This document shows, piece after piece, positions 21,393-33,121 of a DNA stretch of 64,000 nt. Positions within the stretch are counted from its first letter, which is position 1; each line of letters starts with the position of its first letter. Source of the DNA: Butyriboletus loyo (taxonomy: Eukaryota > Basidiomycota > Agaricomycetes > Boletales > Boletaceae); NCBI GenBank assembly GCA_038093515.1, contig JBBPSI010000010.1:248001-312000 (forward strand). Direction: 5' to 3'. The position numbers and the translations under genes are program-made. Under the pieces are notes generated by a model that worked only from the letters and a program-made list of their open reading frames with translations, was not told the origin of the DNA and did no database searches.

Positions 21393-21591
21393 CAGGGGCA
21401 GCTCTCTTCATGGATCGTTATGATACCTTTTGTATAATCATCTCTGGCATGTACGCTAGTCTTTTCCACACCGTACGTCTTCTTGTTGTGTTTTCGATGA
21501 GCTTGCTTGCTCTATCAAATAAAATAAAAAGTATATACCCGATTTAATGCTGTCTACTCTATGTCACTTTCTAAGTAATCGTATCTCATCA
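21393..21591. terminator. Convergent 3' region
   Basis: About 200 bp between the stop codons of the plus-strand seven-TM gene and the minus-strand ABC transporter. It contains AT-rich runs including an AATAAAATAAAA stretch near 21520-21532 that could serve as a poly(A) signal for the plus-strand gene. Confidence 0.35.
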
Positions 21592-24332
21592 TCATGATGG
21601 GATCCCCGCCTCGGCCGCACTCAGCTGTGCTGCCATGAGCGCACGGAATCGCGAGTCTTTTCGACCGACGAGTTCGCGATACGTCCCCGACTCGGTTATC
21701 CGTCCATCTAAAAAAAACTCCAGGTCAACCAAGTCAAACAGAAAAAAAAAAGGGGGGGAGGGGAGGCGAACCCCAAACTCACCCTCGAGCACCACGATTC
21801 GTTCCGCCCTCGCGATCGTCGACAACCGATGCGCAACGATCACACACGTCGTCTGTCTCTGCGCCAAAATCTTGTCGATCGCATCATTGACACGGTGTTC
21901 GCTCGTTGCGTCCAGCGCGCTCGTCGCTTCGTCCAACGCAAGGATGGCCGGGCGTTTGAGTAGCGCGCGAGCGATGGCGAGACGTTGGCGTTGACCGCCG
22001 CTCAGGCTCAGTCGGCCGACTGTGTGCGTGTGTGGTGGAGGGAAAAAGTCAAACATCGTGCGGTAGGAATAAAGTGCAACTCACTCTCGGTATCGAATCC
22101 CTTGGGCATGCCTCGGACGAATTCACAGTTGGCTAGTCGAGCGGCGTGCTCGATCTCTTCGCGCGTCGCGGTGGCGTTGCCAAATGCAATGTTGGACGCA
22201 ATCGTGCCCGTAAACAATATGGGGTCCTGGAGCAAAAAGGTGTGTGTAGGGATCATAGCAATGAAAGGGTTAACGGACCTGCGGTACGATGCCGATAATG
22301 TCCCGCCACGAACTCGGGTTGAATTCGCGAATGTCTTGCGCAGACGTTTAGAGGGGGCATCGCACTCATGAAAAGGACGTACCTTGCCCGTCAAACGTGA
22401 GTTTTCCACACACAGGATCGTAATACCGAAGGAGGAGCGACTGCACCGACGACTTGCCACCACCACTCTTTCCGCTGTGTCAAGCCTTTAGCCATTATAG
22501 CCATACACACACACAAACAACATACACGATCGCCACGTTCTCGCCAACGCCAATGTCGAGATTAAAGTCATCCAGGATCTGGACACCTTTCCGGCTTGGG
22601 TACTCGAACCCGACGTTCTCGAACCGGATGATGCCGCGTCGCGAAGGGTCGACGTCGATCCCTTGGTTGGGCACGATTGCAGGCTTGCGGTCAAGGAGCT
22701 CAAAGATCCGACTTCCGGCGCCGATGCCGCGCATGATCGAAGACTAGGTGGGACGTGTCGTGAGTCGTACCACAGCTCAGGCGCATAGGACGAAGGAGAA
22801 CACGCACGAAAAACCCGCTGGGGGACGTCGTATCAGCTACTGCGCAAGTGTGATAAAGGATAACAATCCTCACGTGAGCATCTGCAGTCCGTTTCCGACG
22901 TACGCCGTGTAAAGCAGCAAGCTAGTCAAGTCCCCGATGGTGATCGCCCCCTGCGAGACGAGCGTCCCGCCTGGCCAACCATCAGTCGGATCGTCCATGC
23001 CTCTGAGCTCGAAACGTACCATATCCCAACAGGCCAAGGACCGTCATGTTCCCACTCCAGCCAGTGCTACCGAAAAAGATGCCGGACGCAACGGCCTCTT
23101 TACGTGCGAGGGAAAGGATACGGTTGATGCGGTCGTGAAATTTAGCTTGTTCTTGGGCGTTGGCGTTGAAGGCTTGCACCGTTCGGAGAGCAGAGAGGGA
23201 TTCTTGGGCGACCTTGGTCATCTCGCCCACTGCTTCTTGGGACTGGTTGGATAGTTTTTTGAGGTACCGGCCGTAGTACACCTAAAAGCAGCTCCATGAA
23301 CCGTGTTGAAGGCACGTATACAGGAGAAAACTGACTGCACCAAGCGAAACCGGGGGAACGATGCCGAGCATCATAAACGTCAATGTAGGAGAGAGATAAA
23401 ACATGGCACCGACTGCATTACATGGCACATGAGCGATCACACCAATGAACGCGAAACGTACGCACGTCCGACAGAAGACATGATGACCGCTCGAAGCCCG
23501 TCCGAGAGGTTCTGGGTGACACTGATCGCGTGTGTTGAGTACATCGATCCATAGAGCATGTATGGACGTTGCGATTCACCTTTCACCGACGATGCTCGAG
23601 TCAGCGCTTAGCCTGCTCAATACGTCACCCTCGCCCTTTTCGACAAACTCGACTTCCTGGCGGAGTGCGGCTTCGTAGGTGCGTTCGCGCAGCCGAGCGA
23701 CGATGCGTTGACCTCGATGCACAGCACAGTCAGCCACTTGATCCAAGGCAGACGAAAAGACGGGATGACGAGGACATACCAGACATGCGCATGAGGAACG
23801 ATCGGACGGCATTACACGCTGCACCAGTGGTGAACACTACCAGGAGTATGCCCGACGCCTCATAGATCGAGAGTCCATACGGTATATGCTACGCACATCG
23901 GTTTCCGTCATGGTGCAGAGTCAGGTCCTGATGGCGATGCGAGCGATAGCACACAAGAGCACTCACGGGACTATTGGTGGAGAAAAAGTCCATGAGTTTA
24001 CCGACGGTGAGAGGAATGGTCATGGAGACGGAGGAGGAGACGAGGAGGAGACATATGGCAAGAAGGAGGGGCTTTTTCTCGGGTTTTGCGAGGGCGATGA
24101 CTTTGCGGAGGGACGAGCCGGAGTCGGGGGAAGAACGGAAGGGTTTTGGGAGGAGACGGGTGAGAAGAGAGCGCTGGGTGGTCGGTGGTTTGGAAGCGAA
24201 ATGGCGTGCAAAGGCGTGAGAGAGGACAACGGGGCGAGGGGAATGAAAGTGAGAGTGAAAGTGACCAGGACGAGGAGGACGGAGAGCGAGTCGACGGGAG
24301 ACGACGACCCCGACGTTGAAGATATACATCAC
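21592..24332 (-). CDS. MDL1: Mitochondrial ABC half-transporter, MDL1/ABCB10 type
   Basis: The N-terminus is a basic presequence-like segment ([20 protein letters not shown]). The first TM region follows ([20 protein letters not shown], then VGKLMDFF). Later exons encode the loop [20 protein letters not shown] and the block [20 protein letters not shown]. The nucleotide-binding domain is complete: Walker [10 protein letters not shown] (about 22440-22465), Q-loop VPQDP (about 22230), signature [15 protein letters not shown], Walker [13 protein letters not shown] and switch His in VAHRLS. One TMD plus one NBD is a half-transporter that homodimerises. The Mdl1/ABCB10 branch sits in the inner mitochondrial membrane and exports peptides or heme-pathway intermediates. 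Several 50-60 bp introns interrupt the frame; not every boundary was fixed. The gene starts 59 bp downstream of GEP4. Confidence 0.9.
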
Positions 24333-24391
24333 TTGACCGACGCTTGCTCAGCCAGCAGCACATATATGACCACGTGATTCGCAATACGGTA

Positions 24392-25341
24392 CTACTTTCT
24401 GCATACAATGTTCATCACTTTCGAAAGAACACTCTCCTCGTCGATTTGCGGGCCAAGGGGTCTTGCAAACGCGTCTTGGAAAGCAGACCGTCGTCCCACA
24501 TCGTCAGTCCATCGTGTGACCATGTCCACTACTCTCTTCTCCATCCACCGAGCAGCCGTGCTCTCCCTTTGCCACACACCACTCGTCCACACCGCCAACG
24601 GACCGCAACTCTCCAAACCCCCTCCGGAACTGTGCTTCGGGTGCCGCCGCATTCGGTTCGCCATCACAACGTCCGTAAATATCCGGTCTCCAACGATCAC
24701 CAACTCCTCGTCTTTGATAGGATCTCCGAGTGTCGAAAAGTACGCGCGTATGGATTTAATGCACGAATATGCAGGCTTCGGCGCGTTGTGTCGTAGTACC
24801 GGGACAGAGAGATGATGTGAGACGGATTCGGCCTGTGAAAACGTTTCGCAGGACTGATGACACCTCACTTCTTTGTCCTTACCTGGACTTGGCCTGCATC
24901 GTGTTTCGTGCCCGCTGAATTGCTCACGATGAGGACGTTTCCCTCACCAAAGACCCCCCGGCATTCATTCCAGGCATTCTGTCGTGAACTATGAGCGATT
25001 CTCAGTATGTGCCGTCGGATGACATACCTCGAGTTGCGGAGCGAGCTGGTCTTTGTATGGTATCGTCTACACGTGCCAGGTCAAACATACGCCGGGGTCG
25101 GGACTACGAAGCGACTTGCCAGACAATTGTCCTTGTCAAAAACTGCACCACGGTACCCAGCTTTCCGAAGCGCTAAAAAGTTCAACTGGCGAATGTCTTT
25201 GCTACAGCGAAAGCGCATCATCGGTCACTGCGAAACCATCAACACATTGGTCTGACCTGTAACTATGACATGAGGGAGAACGACGCGGGGGTTCCAGATG
25301 AGCTGAAAAGGCGCGAGCAGACCGGAAATGTTCAACGGCAT
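24392..25341 (-). CDS. GEP4: Mitochondrial phosphatidylglycerophosphatase (GEP4, HAD family)
   Basis: The start at 25341 gives MPLNISGLLAPFQLIWNPRV, closely resembling the N-terminal membrane-associated segment of Gep4. The next exon begins after the acceptor CAAAG (DIRQLNFLALRKAGYRGAVF), followed by the HAD motif I FDKDNC. Later exons hold EGNVLIVSNSAGT (motif II) and the block DEELVIVGDRIFTDVVMANR (motif IV region), then AVWTSGVWQ near the end. Gep4 dephosphorylates phosphatidylglycerophosphate in the matrix, the step before cardiolipin synthesis. The stretch near 25080 between the first and second motif was not fully spliced. The following gene on the same strand is also mitochondrial, only 59 bp away. 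Confidence 0.88.
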
Positions 25342-25401
25342 GTCTGCTGGATCAAACCCAAGGAATGCACGTCGTTCACAGCCACCACACATAAAGTGAA
25401 C

Positions 25402-25640
25402 ATGGCGCCACCAAACACCCCTAAAATTTCACCCAGATCAGCTGCAAAGACAATCCAGTCAGGGCAACAACTCAGCAACGGTGGAAAAGACACTACCATC
25501 GAAAATGGGGCTCCAATACCAGTCAAGAAACGTCGACGACAAGATGTAGCGGTTCCCAAGAAGCGGCGTCGTGGAAAGCCGGGTGAACTATGCCACCTGA
25601 ACCTCGACATGCTATTCCTTGTACACACATTTCCTTATAT
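25402..25640 (+). pseudogene. 5' fragment of an F-box protein gene
   Basis: Encodes a Ser/Lys-rich N-terminus with two basic clusters (KKRRRQ, PKKRRRG) leading into ELCHLNLDMLFL, the start of an F-box, and then a GTACAC donor. The intact minus-strand F-box gene at 38.3-35.9 kb has the same layout (TKKRRRG, PRKRHRG, LCQLNLDELYI, then a GTACGT donor). Here no continuation of the F-box (the DLLNLARTCK-type helix) is found after the intron, so the gene is cut short. Confined to the first exon and therefore a fragment. Confidence 0.6.
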
Positions 25641-26348
25641 TTTTTTCAGACCGTTCGCTGATGAACGGCATGTTTCTAGATTGCTGCACTTATGTCGGAA
25701 AACAAACGTGCGGTGCCGTGGCGGTGCGCCACTTTCGTTACGTGCCATTTGGTGTTCTTTATGGAGTGGGCTACAAAAATGTACGACAATAATATGTAAG
25801 CCCGCTTACATAATAGCAGCGATGCGTCGAGTTTCTGCCATTGACTTTGGCCGTACTGGCCGTGCATCTGTGACTGGAGGAAGCGACACACTACCCTCCT
25901 TTCTAGCAGTATCTAGCAGTGTACTTGCAGAGCGTGTCGCCTCCATAGCCAACTTTCGGGTCCGCCTATCTGTCAGCACCATGTCCTTAGCCTTCCGTGA
26001 TCTCTTCGGCCGCTCAGCAGACGAATCCGATATGATCGCAGAAGGTTGTGCAAACAAACGTCGCGTTGTTTAGCTGACAGGGTGCGAGGTGAGCGAAAGT
26101 GATGAAAGCGGGTTGGACGAAAGTATGGTATGGAGAACACTGCTGCGACCTTGCCAAGTTAAACACGATCTTTGGAACATTAAATCACCACGGGTTCAAG
26201 ACATAGTATACACCCATGCAACTTGGGATGCTGTATGCGATAGAACAATGTACTTGCCGTCCTTAAGCTTGATCCAGAAAGGAAGCCGGCCCATCAGAAA
26301 AACGGGCAGATGTGGGAAACATATCTGACCACGTTTCACTCCACTGGC
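25641..26348. other. No gene supported between F-box fragment and foldback element
   Basis: A minus-strand frame at 26057-25806 is open and Lys/Arg/Ser-rich but has no family features. Nothing else could be supported. Confidence 0.3.
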
Positions 26349-26351
26349 AAT

Positions 26352-27007
26352 CACGACGCGTTTTGCAGAATTCAAGTCGAGAGAAAGTGTCGTCCGAAAC
26401 GTGAAGTCTGCACTTGAAATATAAGATGATGTTTGGGCGATGGCAAGACTAAGAAGTTTTCCCGATCGAAAATATGTAGACTCAAACTTGAAGTATTGGC
26501 GAACGTGTCAGCTTTTCCTGAACATCAGCGTAAATAATAAATATTGTGACAGCCTAAATGTGTGTGAAAGCTTCAAATAAATTAATCATGCACAAAAAAA
26601 CATTATTCTTGAAGTTCAGACGAACAAAAGAAATTCAAGTGTAAACTATTGCCAAAACTAATCGCCCGGCGATTTGCGAGCTGCCAACCTGCGCAAATCG
26701 CCGGGAGTTAACACTTGAAATTTGGCCATATTTCTTTTTGTTTGTTTGAATTTCAAGAATAACATGTTTTTGTGCATGATTAACTTATTTTTCCACACAC
26801 ATTTAGGCCACGACAATACTTATTATTTACACCGATGTTTAGGAAAAGCCAACGCGTTCGCCAGTACCTCAAGTTTGAGTCTACATATTTTCGATCGGGA
26901 AAACTTCTAGTCTTGCCATCGCCCAAACATCATCTTATATTTCAAGTGCAGACTTCACGTTTCGGACGACAATTTCTCTCGACTTGAATTCTGCAAAACG
27001 CGTCGTG
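26352..27007. mobile_element. Foldback (MITE-like) element with long terminal inverted repeats
   Basis: A 656-bp unit made almost wholly of two inverted arms of about 310-320 bp. The ends read CACGACGCGTTTTGCAGAA and its reverse complement, and the arms stay highly similar through the middle. A short hairpin centre lies around 26665-26705, where CCCGGCGATTTGCG is mirrored by CGCAAATCGCCGGG. The trinucleotide AAT flanks both ends (26349-26351 and 27008-27010), a perfect 3-bp target duplication. No coding capacity. A 3-bp duplication and termini starting CAC suggest mobilisation by a CACTA-like (or possibly PIF-like) transposase in trans. Confidence 0.85.
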
Positions 27008-27324
27008 AATCACTAACCTCACTTGTAATTTTAGTAGGTAGCATCGTGGTTTGGTCCATCAAGCGGTATCAAACCGAGATAGAAGCCTCAATAGTGGTGT
27101 GAATAATTCTTAGGCACACCAGGGCACACCTTGCAATAGACAGGACAAGTGCGGTCAGTCCACCTATCTCACGCGGTTCCGACTACGCCGCAGTGCGGCA
27201 GTGCTGCGGCGTCAGAATCGTTGTCACATGCGACAAAACATATGATCTGGTTTTGGGAGACTACTGCGCATCGGTTTATATATGGGCGTCCCTGCTGATC
27301 GTCTGCATCCACCTCTACCCACCC

Positions 27325-28927
27325 ATGGACCCCTTCAAAGTCGAAATTCGCTCTGATGCAGCTGACAGCCTCGAGAAAGGGTGTTCTTCTGACACCAAGC
27401 ACTTGCACTCAGAAGCATGCAACGCCTGTGCCACACAGCCAGCACGAACCCGTGGCCATCGATCCTTTGTCAAGCATCCCTGGATCATCATCGGCACCGT
27501 TGCACTGACCTGGCTCGTGATTTCATACGGAAAGCGTGCTTTCAGCCGACCACATCACGCATGGGTGTGTATCCACCATGCTTGGTTTACTCAGAGCTGT
27601 GACTGATATCTTTCACAGCATAGGGCAGGCGACCGAGTGTGGCTTCCACCACCTGCGGATGAAGACATCGATCGATGCGTGGGCAGTACTAATTGGACAA
27701 CTTATTATGATCAACCACCTTGGACACCAGACTATCCCTATGGCGCTGAGACGATTTTCTCCCTCCCACTGGATTCAGATGCTCTCTATCTCATCTCCCG
27801 GGGTTCGTTCCAGCAGGGTCACGTCAACATTGAACAATCTACGCAAGTTTCCGATAAGGTGGACGTTCGCGTCCGAGTTGCTTATTACGATGACGAAGTA
27901 CTCGAACTTGCTACTGTCTGTCACATGGAAAGGGTAGAGAGAGAATACGGCGTTGGCATTTTTGTCTGTGATCATCACTTGGTTCTATCAACCTTTTATT
28001 AATCCGACTCTCCAGACACCCCTGAGAGCGCCCCATCCCCCTCACCACTACGAGGCCGAAGCTCAGCTTCTACTTGACGTCACTCTTACTCTACCCGCAG
28101 GAAACGAGGGTCCGCTGTCAGTGAAGAACCTTGAGACTCAATTACCAAATTACAGTCAAAACGTAGCAGACCTGCAGGAATCTGTCCTGTTCGACAAGAT
28201 TTCTCTCGCGTCTGTCAACGGCGGGCTGAGTGTTCAGGCAAGGAGTGCGATGATTGACGTTTGCTCATTCTCTCACGTTGCCATCTAGTCTGTCACATCC
28301 GAGGTCGGCCAATTCTCGTCGCTGAATGGCGAGATCGACGGCCATTTCAATTCCCGATCTTCCCTCGACTTGCACACTGTGAACGGCCGTATCTCACCGA
28401 CAGTGAACTTGTTGCATCGCGAAGGCGCGGATCCCTCTAATCTCAACATGCACACATCAAACGGGTATGCGGTTCTCGTCCTGTACCGGCAGGGTTGGAA
28501 TCTGAACTTGGATTTTAGCCAGATTGATGCAGAGGTCTCGCTCGCCTCGGAAACGCTGACAGGTGGCGAGTTCGAGGTCGACGCGACCACGAGCAATGGG
28601 GAAGTTGGATTAAACTTCACCCACACCCCTGTCAACTCTGTCTTGCGATGTCACGCTGAGACGACTGTAGGCGCCATCGAAGTCGAACTTGACAGCGCTT
28701 TTGAAGGTACTTATGCTCTTCAAACCCTGTTGGGCAAAAAACTCGTATTGCAACACGATGTGGAGGACCCCGCAGGGAAAGGGCGTCATCGAGTTGTATC
28801 GCAGCACGCAGCAGCTGGGCGGATGGAGGGTGAAGTGAAGTGGGTGGAGAGCGATGGAAACAGTTCTAGAAATGACGGATATGTCATCTTGAAGGCTCTT
28901 GTTCCGTCTGTCAAGTTGATCGTTTGA
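27325..28927 (+). CDS. Single-pass membrane protein with beta-repeat (DUF4097/adhesin-like) ectodomain
   Basis: Exons 27325-27564, 27619-27963, 28016-28237 and 28289-28927 sum to 481 residues with all phases zero. The N-terminal 50 residues are polar, followed by one membrane span (WIIIGTVALTWLVISYG). The rest is rich in repeated short beta strands with Asn/Gly turns (SSLNGEIDGHFNS, DLHTVNGRISPTVNLL, NMHTSNGYAVLVL, ATTSNGEVGLNF). This resembles the ladder-like DUF4097/adhesin beta-helix domain common in uncharacterised fungal membrane proteins. The third intron starts with GC (CAG|GCAAGG) instead of GT. Function unknown. Confidence 0.75.
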
Positions 28928-29181
28928 TTGATTTTTCGTATATCTCCTCTTTATTGATGTTGTACTGGATACCCGCTGTGTAACTGGAGTCAAATGTAAT
29001 GGCGTTGGACCGCTAAACGGAAAGATCGCATCTTCGTGCTCGAGAAACAAGGCGCAAGTGGTGTAGACAAGCGTGTCCGAAATGACATCACGTGACAGTC
29101 TTTTCCTCGTATTATACGCAGTGCACGACGACTAACTGACTGACGACGACGACAACGACAAGCGGTTTTCTGCTATCCACC

Positions 29182-30131
29182 ATGAACGACGACTTCGACT
29201 TTGATCGTGCTGCGTCGGCCTTCCCAGACATCTCTCTCGATGGAGGAGACGACATTCCTTCCTTCCCAGCCGTATCCGCCCCAGCTCCACCCTCCACCTT
29301 CTCCTTCGACGACTTTGGGAGTCCCCCGCGGGAGAGCTTCACCGACGTCAAGGTGACAGGCGACGACGACATGGAAAAGTTTGAGGATCAGTTCCCTGAA
29401 CTCGATGCCGGCCACGTACGTTCTTTTGATTCCGATCGCACGAGGGGTTGTTTTGTCGATGGGTGGCTGATGTTTGGGGCGTTTTTGCAGAGCCTGTCGC
29501 CCCCTCCGCCTGCTCAGCCTACGTTTGGAGTTGCCCCTCCGTTCGCACCGCGTCCTCAACCTTCCGCGTTCTCTTCGACGCCCATTCTTAACCAGCAAAT
29601 CCAGGAAGACGAACCCGAGGTAATCAGGTAAGTCAACCAGCGTACAGTCCCTAAAGCTCTGCACATCTACGGGCACACACTCAATCACGCTCTCTGGGAT
29701 AGAGAATGGCGCGAGAAACAAGCAGAGGAGATCAGGCGGCGAGACGAGGCGAGTAAAGCAAGACGTCAGGAGGCCATCTCCAAGGCAGAGGCTGCCATCG
29801 ATCAATTCTACGAAGAGTACACTGCCAAAAAGGAGCGGTCAATCCGGGAAAACAAGTATATCCTTTCTTTTGTTGCCTCGCCGAATGGATCGCTGATGCA
29901 TATGCTAATGGCAATAGGGATCAAGAGGCGGATTACCTCGAGAACCTTCAATCGTCGCTCACAAAGGGGACCACGTGGGAGCGAATCTGTAACACCATCG
30001 AACTTCAGAATTCGCAAAGCAAAACTATAGCCCGGACTGGTGCTGGTACCACCGACCTCACTCGGTTCAAGGAGGTACTGTTGAGGTTGAAGCGGGAGGG
30101 AGATACTGCACCAGGGGCAGCAGGTTATTAG
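29182..30131 (+). CDS. CLC1: Clathrin light chain
   Basis: Exons 29182-29415, 29491-29627, 29703-29855 and 29918-30131 join to 245 residues. The N-terminal part is acidic and Pro/Phe-rich (DFDFDRAASAFPDI, DDFGSPPRESF). The central helix binding the clathrin heavy chain is plain in EWREKQAEEIRRRDEASK and FYEEYTAKKERSIRENK. The C-terminus has the light-chain block TKGTTWERICNTIEL and then DLTRFKEVLLRLK. It regulates clathrin coat assembly at the plasma membrane and trans-Golgi/endosomes. Length and domain order are those of fungal light chains. Confidence 0.95.
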
Positions 30132-30200
30132 AATATACGTACACCCACACCATAATCCCTTTGCAGACCATGGTCACTCGGATTACACGTAGTCGCCCAG

Positions 30201-31436
30201 TCATAGTTTTGAAGTACGCCCGGAAGTAAGATGGGCCTCTACCCAAGTGATACACTCCTCGATCAACCTCTCTTTTACCCCTTCAGGTTCGTTGTGCAAC
30301 TCGTGAAACCCGTTCTTTACAGAGGTGAGTGAGACTTATCCCGGCGTACAGAAAGGAATATACCGTGTACGGCGAGAACGTCTTCTCTTCGGCCGGAAGC
30401 AGGCCATGGAATTTCTCGGTGGCCTTGAATGACGCGATCTACAAGGACGTCAATGGTCACGACGAACTATAAGTCGACAAAAACCTAAACATACCTGATC
30501 TTCTGTACCATGGAGAAGTAAAACCTATCCTAGACTCAGTACAACTGAGAGCACAAACGGAAAGTACGGACGGGTAGCTGTTTCGGCCACCGCGCATAGT
30601 CCTTGGCCAGGAGCGCTTCCCCCTGAAAATAGTTGGCGTCACACCCATAGTCGATATCAACGAGAGACTCCTACACCGTCCAGCATGTCACTCAACCCTC
30701 GGAGGGAACCATATAGTTTGATGAGCGGGTCTTTCAAGTATGCTTCGTTGATCGCATTATCATGGGATAGTTCCTGGGCCTCTCAACTCTGGTACACATA
30801 TTGAGCACACGTAACGGCTTACCGTGGCGACCAACGGGGCGGAAATCATGAGGGAAGGAGCGACTCGACTCGCTTTGCCACCAATCCAACGTGTGGCTTT
30901 ACCAGCGGGCTTGGTTTGTAAAATAAACGGACTGGTAGAGATGACGCCAGAGATGCTTGATACACCCTCCTTGGACGGGGGCACCTTCGCGCGGGTAGGA
31001 AACGCGAGGACCAACGCGCCGCCCTAATGGCCACACGTTTGAATCAGAGTTGAAGGGGGAAGGATACGGGACCTACCATCGAATGACCATACAAAAACAC
31101 AGGCGCACCGGTGAACTGCTGCTTGACGTGCTGAACGGCCCATTCAACGTCTCCGAGCTGCTCCTTCCAGCTCGTCTTTGCGTACACGCTGTCCTTGCTC
31201 TTGTTCTGTTCGTCCTGTGCGGTCCTCCCGAAACCACGCTGGTCGTAGGCGAAAACGGCGATCCCGCGTGAAGACCAAGTTAGAAAGACATGTTCGTAGC
31301 GCGCGATATGCTCTGCGAAACCGTGGACGAACACGACTGCGGCTTTGGCTGGGGACGAAGGATGGTATGTCTGGGTGAAGAATTGAGTTCCCTGAGGACC
31401 GCTGAGCCAGGATTCCGTGAAGGTTGATTCGGTCAT
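30201..31436 (-). CDS. Monoacylglycerol lipase (alpha/beta hydrolase) with C-terminal SKL
   Basis: Exon 1 (31436 to about 31077) encodes VVFVHGFAEHIARYEHVF, YDQRGFGRT and the nucleophile elbow GHSM, completed as GHSMGG by the next exon (GGALVLAFPTRA). Later exons carry SHDNAINEAYLKDPLIKLYG, the catalytic Asp region (HGTEDQIAS) and the catalytic His in FHELHNEP. All three triad members are present, and the sequence follows the Yju3/MGL family that splits monoacylglycerols into glycerol and fatty acid. Yju3 is known from lipid droplets. Here the chain ends TSKL, with the final codons TCA AAA CTA before TGA (30201-30203), a canonical peroxisomal PTS1. Several introns; the one near 30440-30520 is uncertain. 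Confidence 0.85.
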
Positions 31437-31970
31437 GGTTCGTTAATTGATTCGCCAGTGGTCTTGTGAGAGAACGGGTGATGGGATTCAGAGACTCTCG
31501 TCAATGTTAAATAATGAGACCCAGTCGGCTGTCAACCGTGACGGACCACTGACTCGGAGGAGAGTGGATAACATTGCACAACCTGGATGGTCAACCTCAC
31601 TGTCATCGTCAGCGACAATAACAAGGCTGATCGTAAACTTGACTGGTACATACACTTCATCTCCTACAATAATTATATGATAACTAAACGTGGGCTACTG
31701 TCGCAGCCTCGCAGGTTCTCAGACACAATCCGGGCTTCGACAACGTCGTTCTCCTTCTACGACTAATAATAATTTCATTCGTTGCATCTCACCGACACAT
31801 ATGTTCTTGCAGTCGAAACGCGATACATGTGTGGTTTGGTGATGACTTTTTTGTTGTTCCAACGTTCAAGTTCGCTCCCGTACTTATGAGGCTCACGTGA
31901 TCAAAAAACTTTGAAAAGTATCGAGTCTCATCTTGGCTAGTACTTACATTCGCCTTGGACGTAACGCGAA
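31437..31970. other. Intergenic region, nothing recognised
   Basis: Divergent region between the minus-strand lipase and the plus-strand gene that starts at 31983. It is AT-rich around 31660-31780. No gene or repeat was supported. Confidence 0.4.
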
Positions 31971-31982
31971 TTGCGGCTCTCG

Positions 31983-33045
31983 ATGGCGAGCATGTGTCGG
32001 TGGTCGTCGGTTTACCTCTCTAGCACCGTTCGTTGGCAATCCCTGAGGTCCCCACTCGCCGGGTGCTGTCGCGGGCTATCCCATGGTCGCCAAATGTCGC
32101 TATTCAGCGGAGTAAAGAGAGCGTTCAAGACCCCAGAGTCTGAGGCGCTCGACAAAATCGTCACCCTGCCATTTTACGAACACTCTAACCCACCTCTGCC
32201 GATACAACCAAACTGGTTGTTACTCTTTCTGGATGCAGTTTTCACGTTCGTGCTTTCTCATAATTACTTGCGTGTCAGAGCTCAATCCAATGCATGTCAT
32301 ACACAGAGGTGCAGGCGTCGCTCTGACCTGGAGGTACTGGACATATGAAGTCCCTGGTGACGAGGAAGGTGCACCTCCCGAACAAGAGCTTCGACCGGCC
32401 AACCAACGGCTTGCGCTCGCATGCTTCCACATCGGGATTGGATCCGTCGTCGCCCTGCGACTCATAAACGTGAGACGATCGCATGCTCGGAAGCTCTGGT
32501 TATTCCCTGGATCCGTCCCAGGGAACTACCGTCGAGCGACATGGTTACCGCCCTTGGACACGATCGTGGTGGAGAATTACTCGTTGTTTAACCCTCGGAC
32601 AGAGTTTACGCTGGAGCGGAACGCGTATCGATTTACTGGGCATAGACAGGATGCTATCCTTCGATTAACACCCCCGGGTGGGCGGGAAGATGGGTTCGTT
32701 CTGCTCACGCAAGGAGTCCGGATTGATGGAAAACCTGTCTCCCGGGACGAAGCACTTCGAGAGATTTTGAATCTATTCCAAAAGTCCAAAGTGACTACTG
32801 GCAACACCTCCACGAAGACGAAAGCCCATGTGAGTTTGGCTCTGTTCACTGAGCGTTACCAGATTGACTGGGTCAAAGTCGAAGAAAAAGAAGCGATCCT
32901 CGATATCTACCGCCGCCAGCTGATGTGGGATAAGGGTCATTCTGTTAGATCTGTTAGTGTTGCTTGTATTCTTACAGTCTGGAATTGGGATATACGAGTC
33001 CATCAGCAATTTTACATCGTCGAGGTAGCGCACACTGCAGGTCGG
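31983..33045 (+). CDS. Hypothetical mitochondrial membrane protein
   Basis: Starts with a basic, Ser/Arg-rich leader (MASMCRWSSVYLSSTVRWQS) that looks like a mitochondrial presequence. After a Pro-rich segment (YEHSNPPLPIQPN) and an intron at about 32215-32280 the frame reads NPMHVIHRGAGVALTWRYWT. An amphipathic or membrane segment follows (LALACFHIGIGSVVALRLI), and after another short intron a long soluble part (PLDTIVVENYSLFNPRTEFT, RLTPPGGREDGFVLLTQGVR). The 3' end probably lies after a short intron near 32935-32980, reading SGIGIYESISNF then a stop around 33034. The family is not identified; the composition suggests an inner-membrane protein facing the matrix. Boundaries are approximate. 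Confidence 0.55.
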
Positions 33046-33121
33046 CCGGTTAGGCTATCGGACCGATTCAGAGGGTTCCGTTCGTCCTTGAACGGACTCG
33101 GCTGTTTCTTTTACCTCAGCT

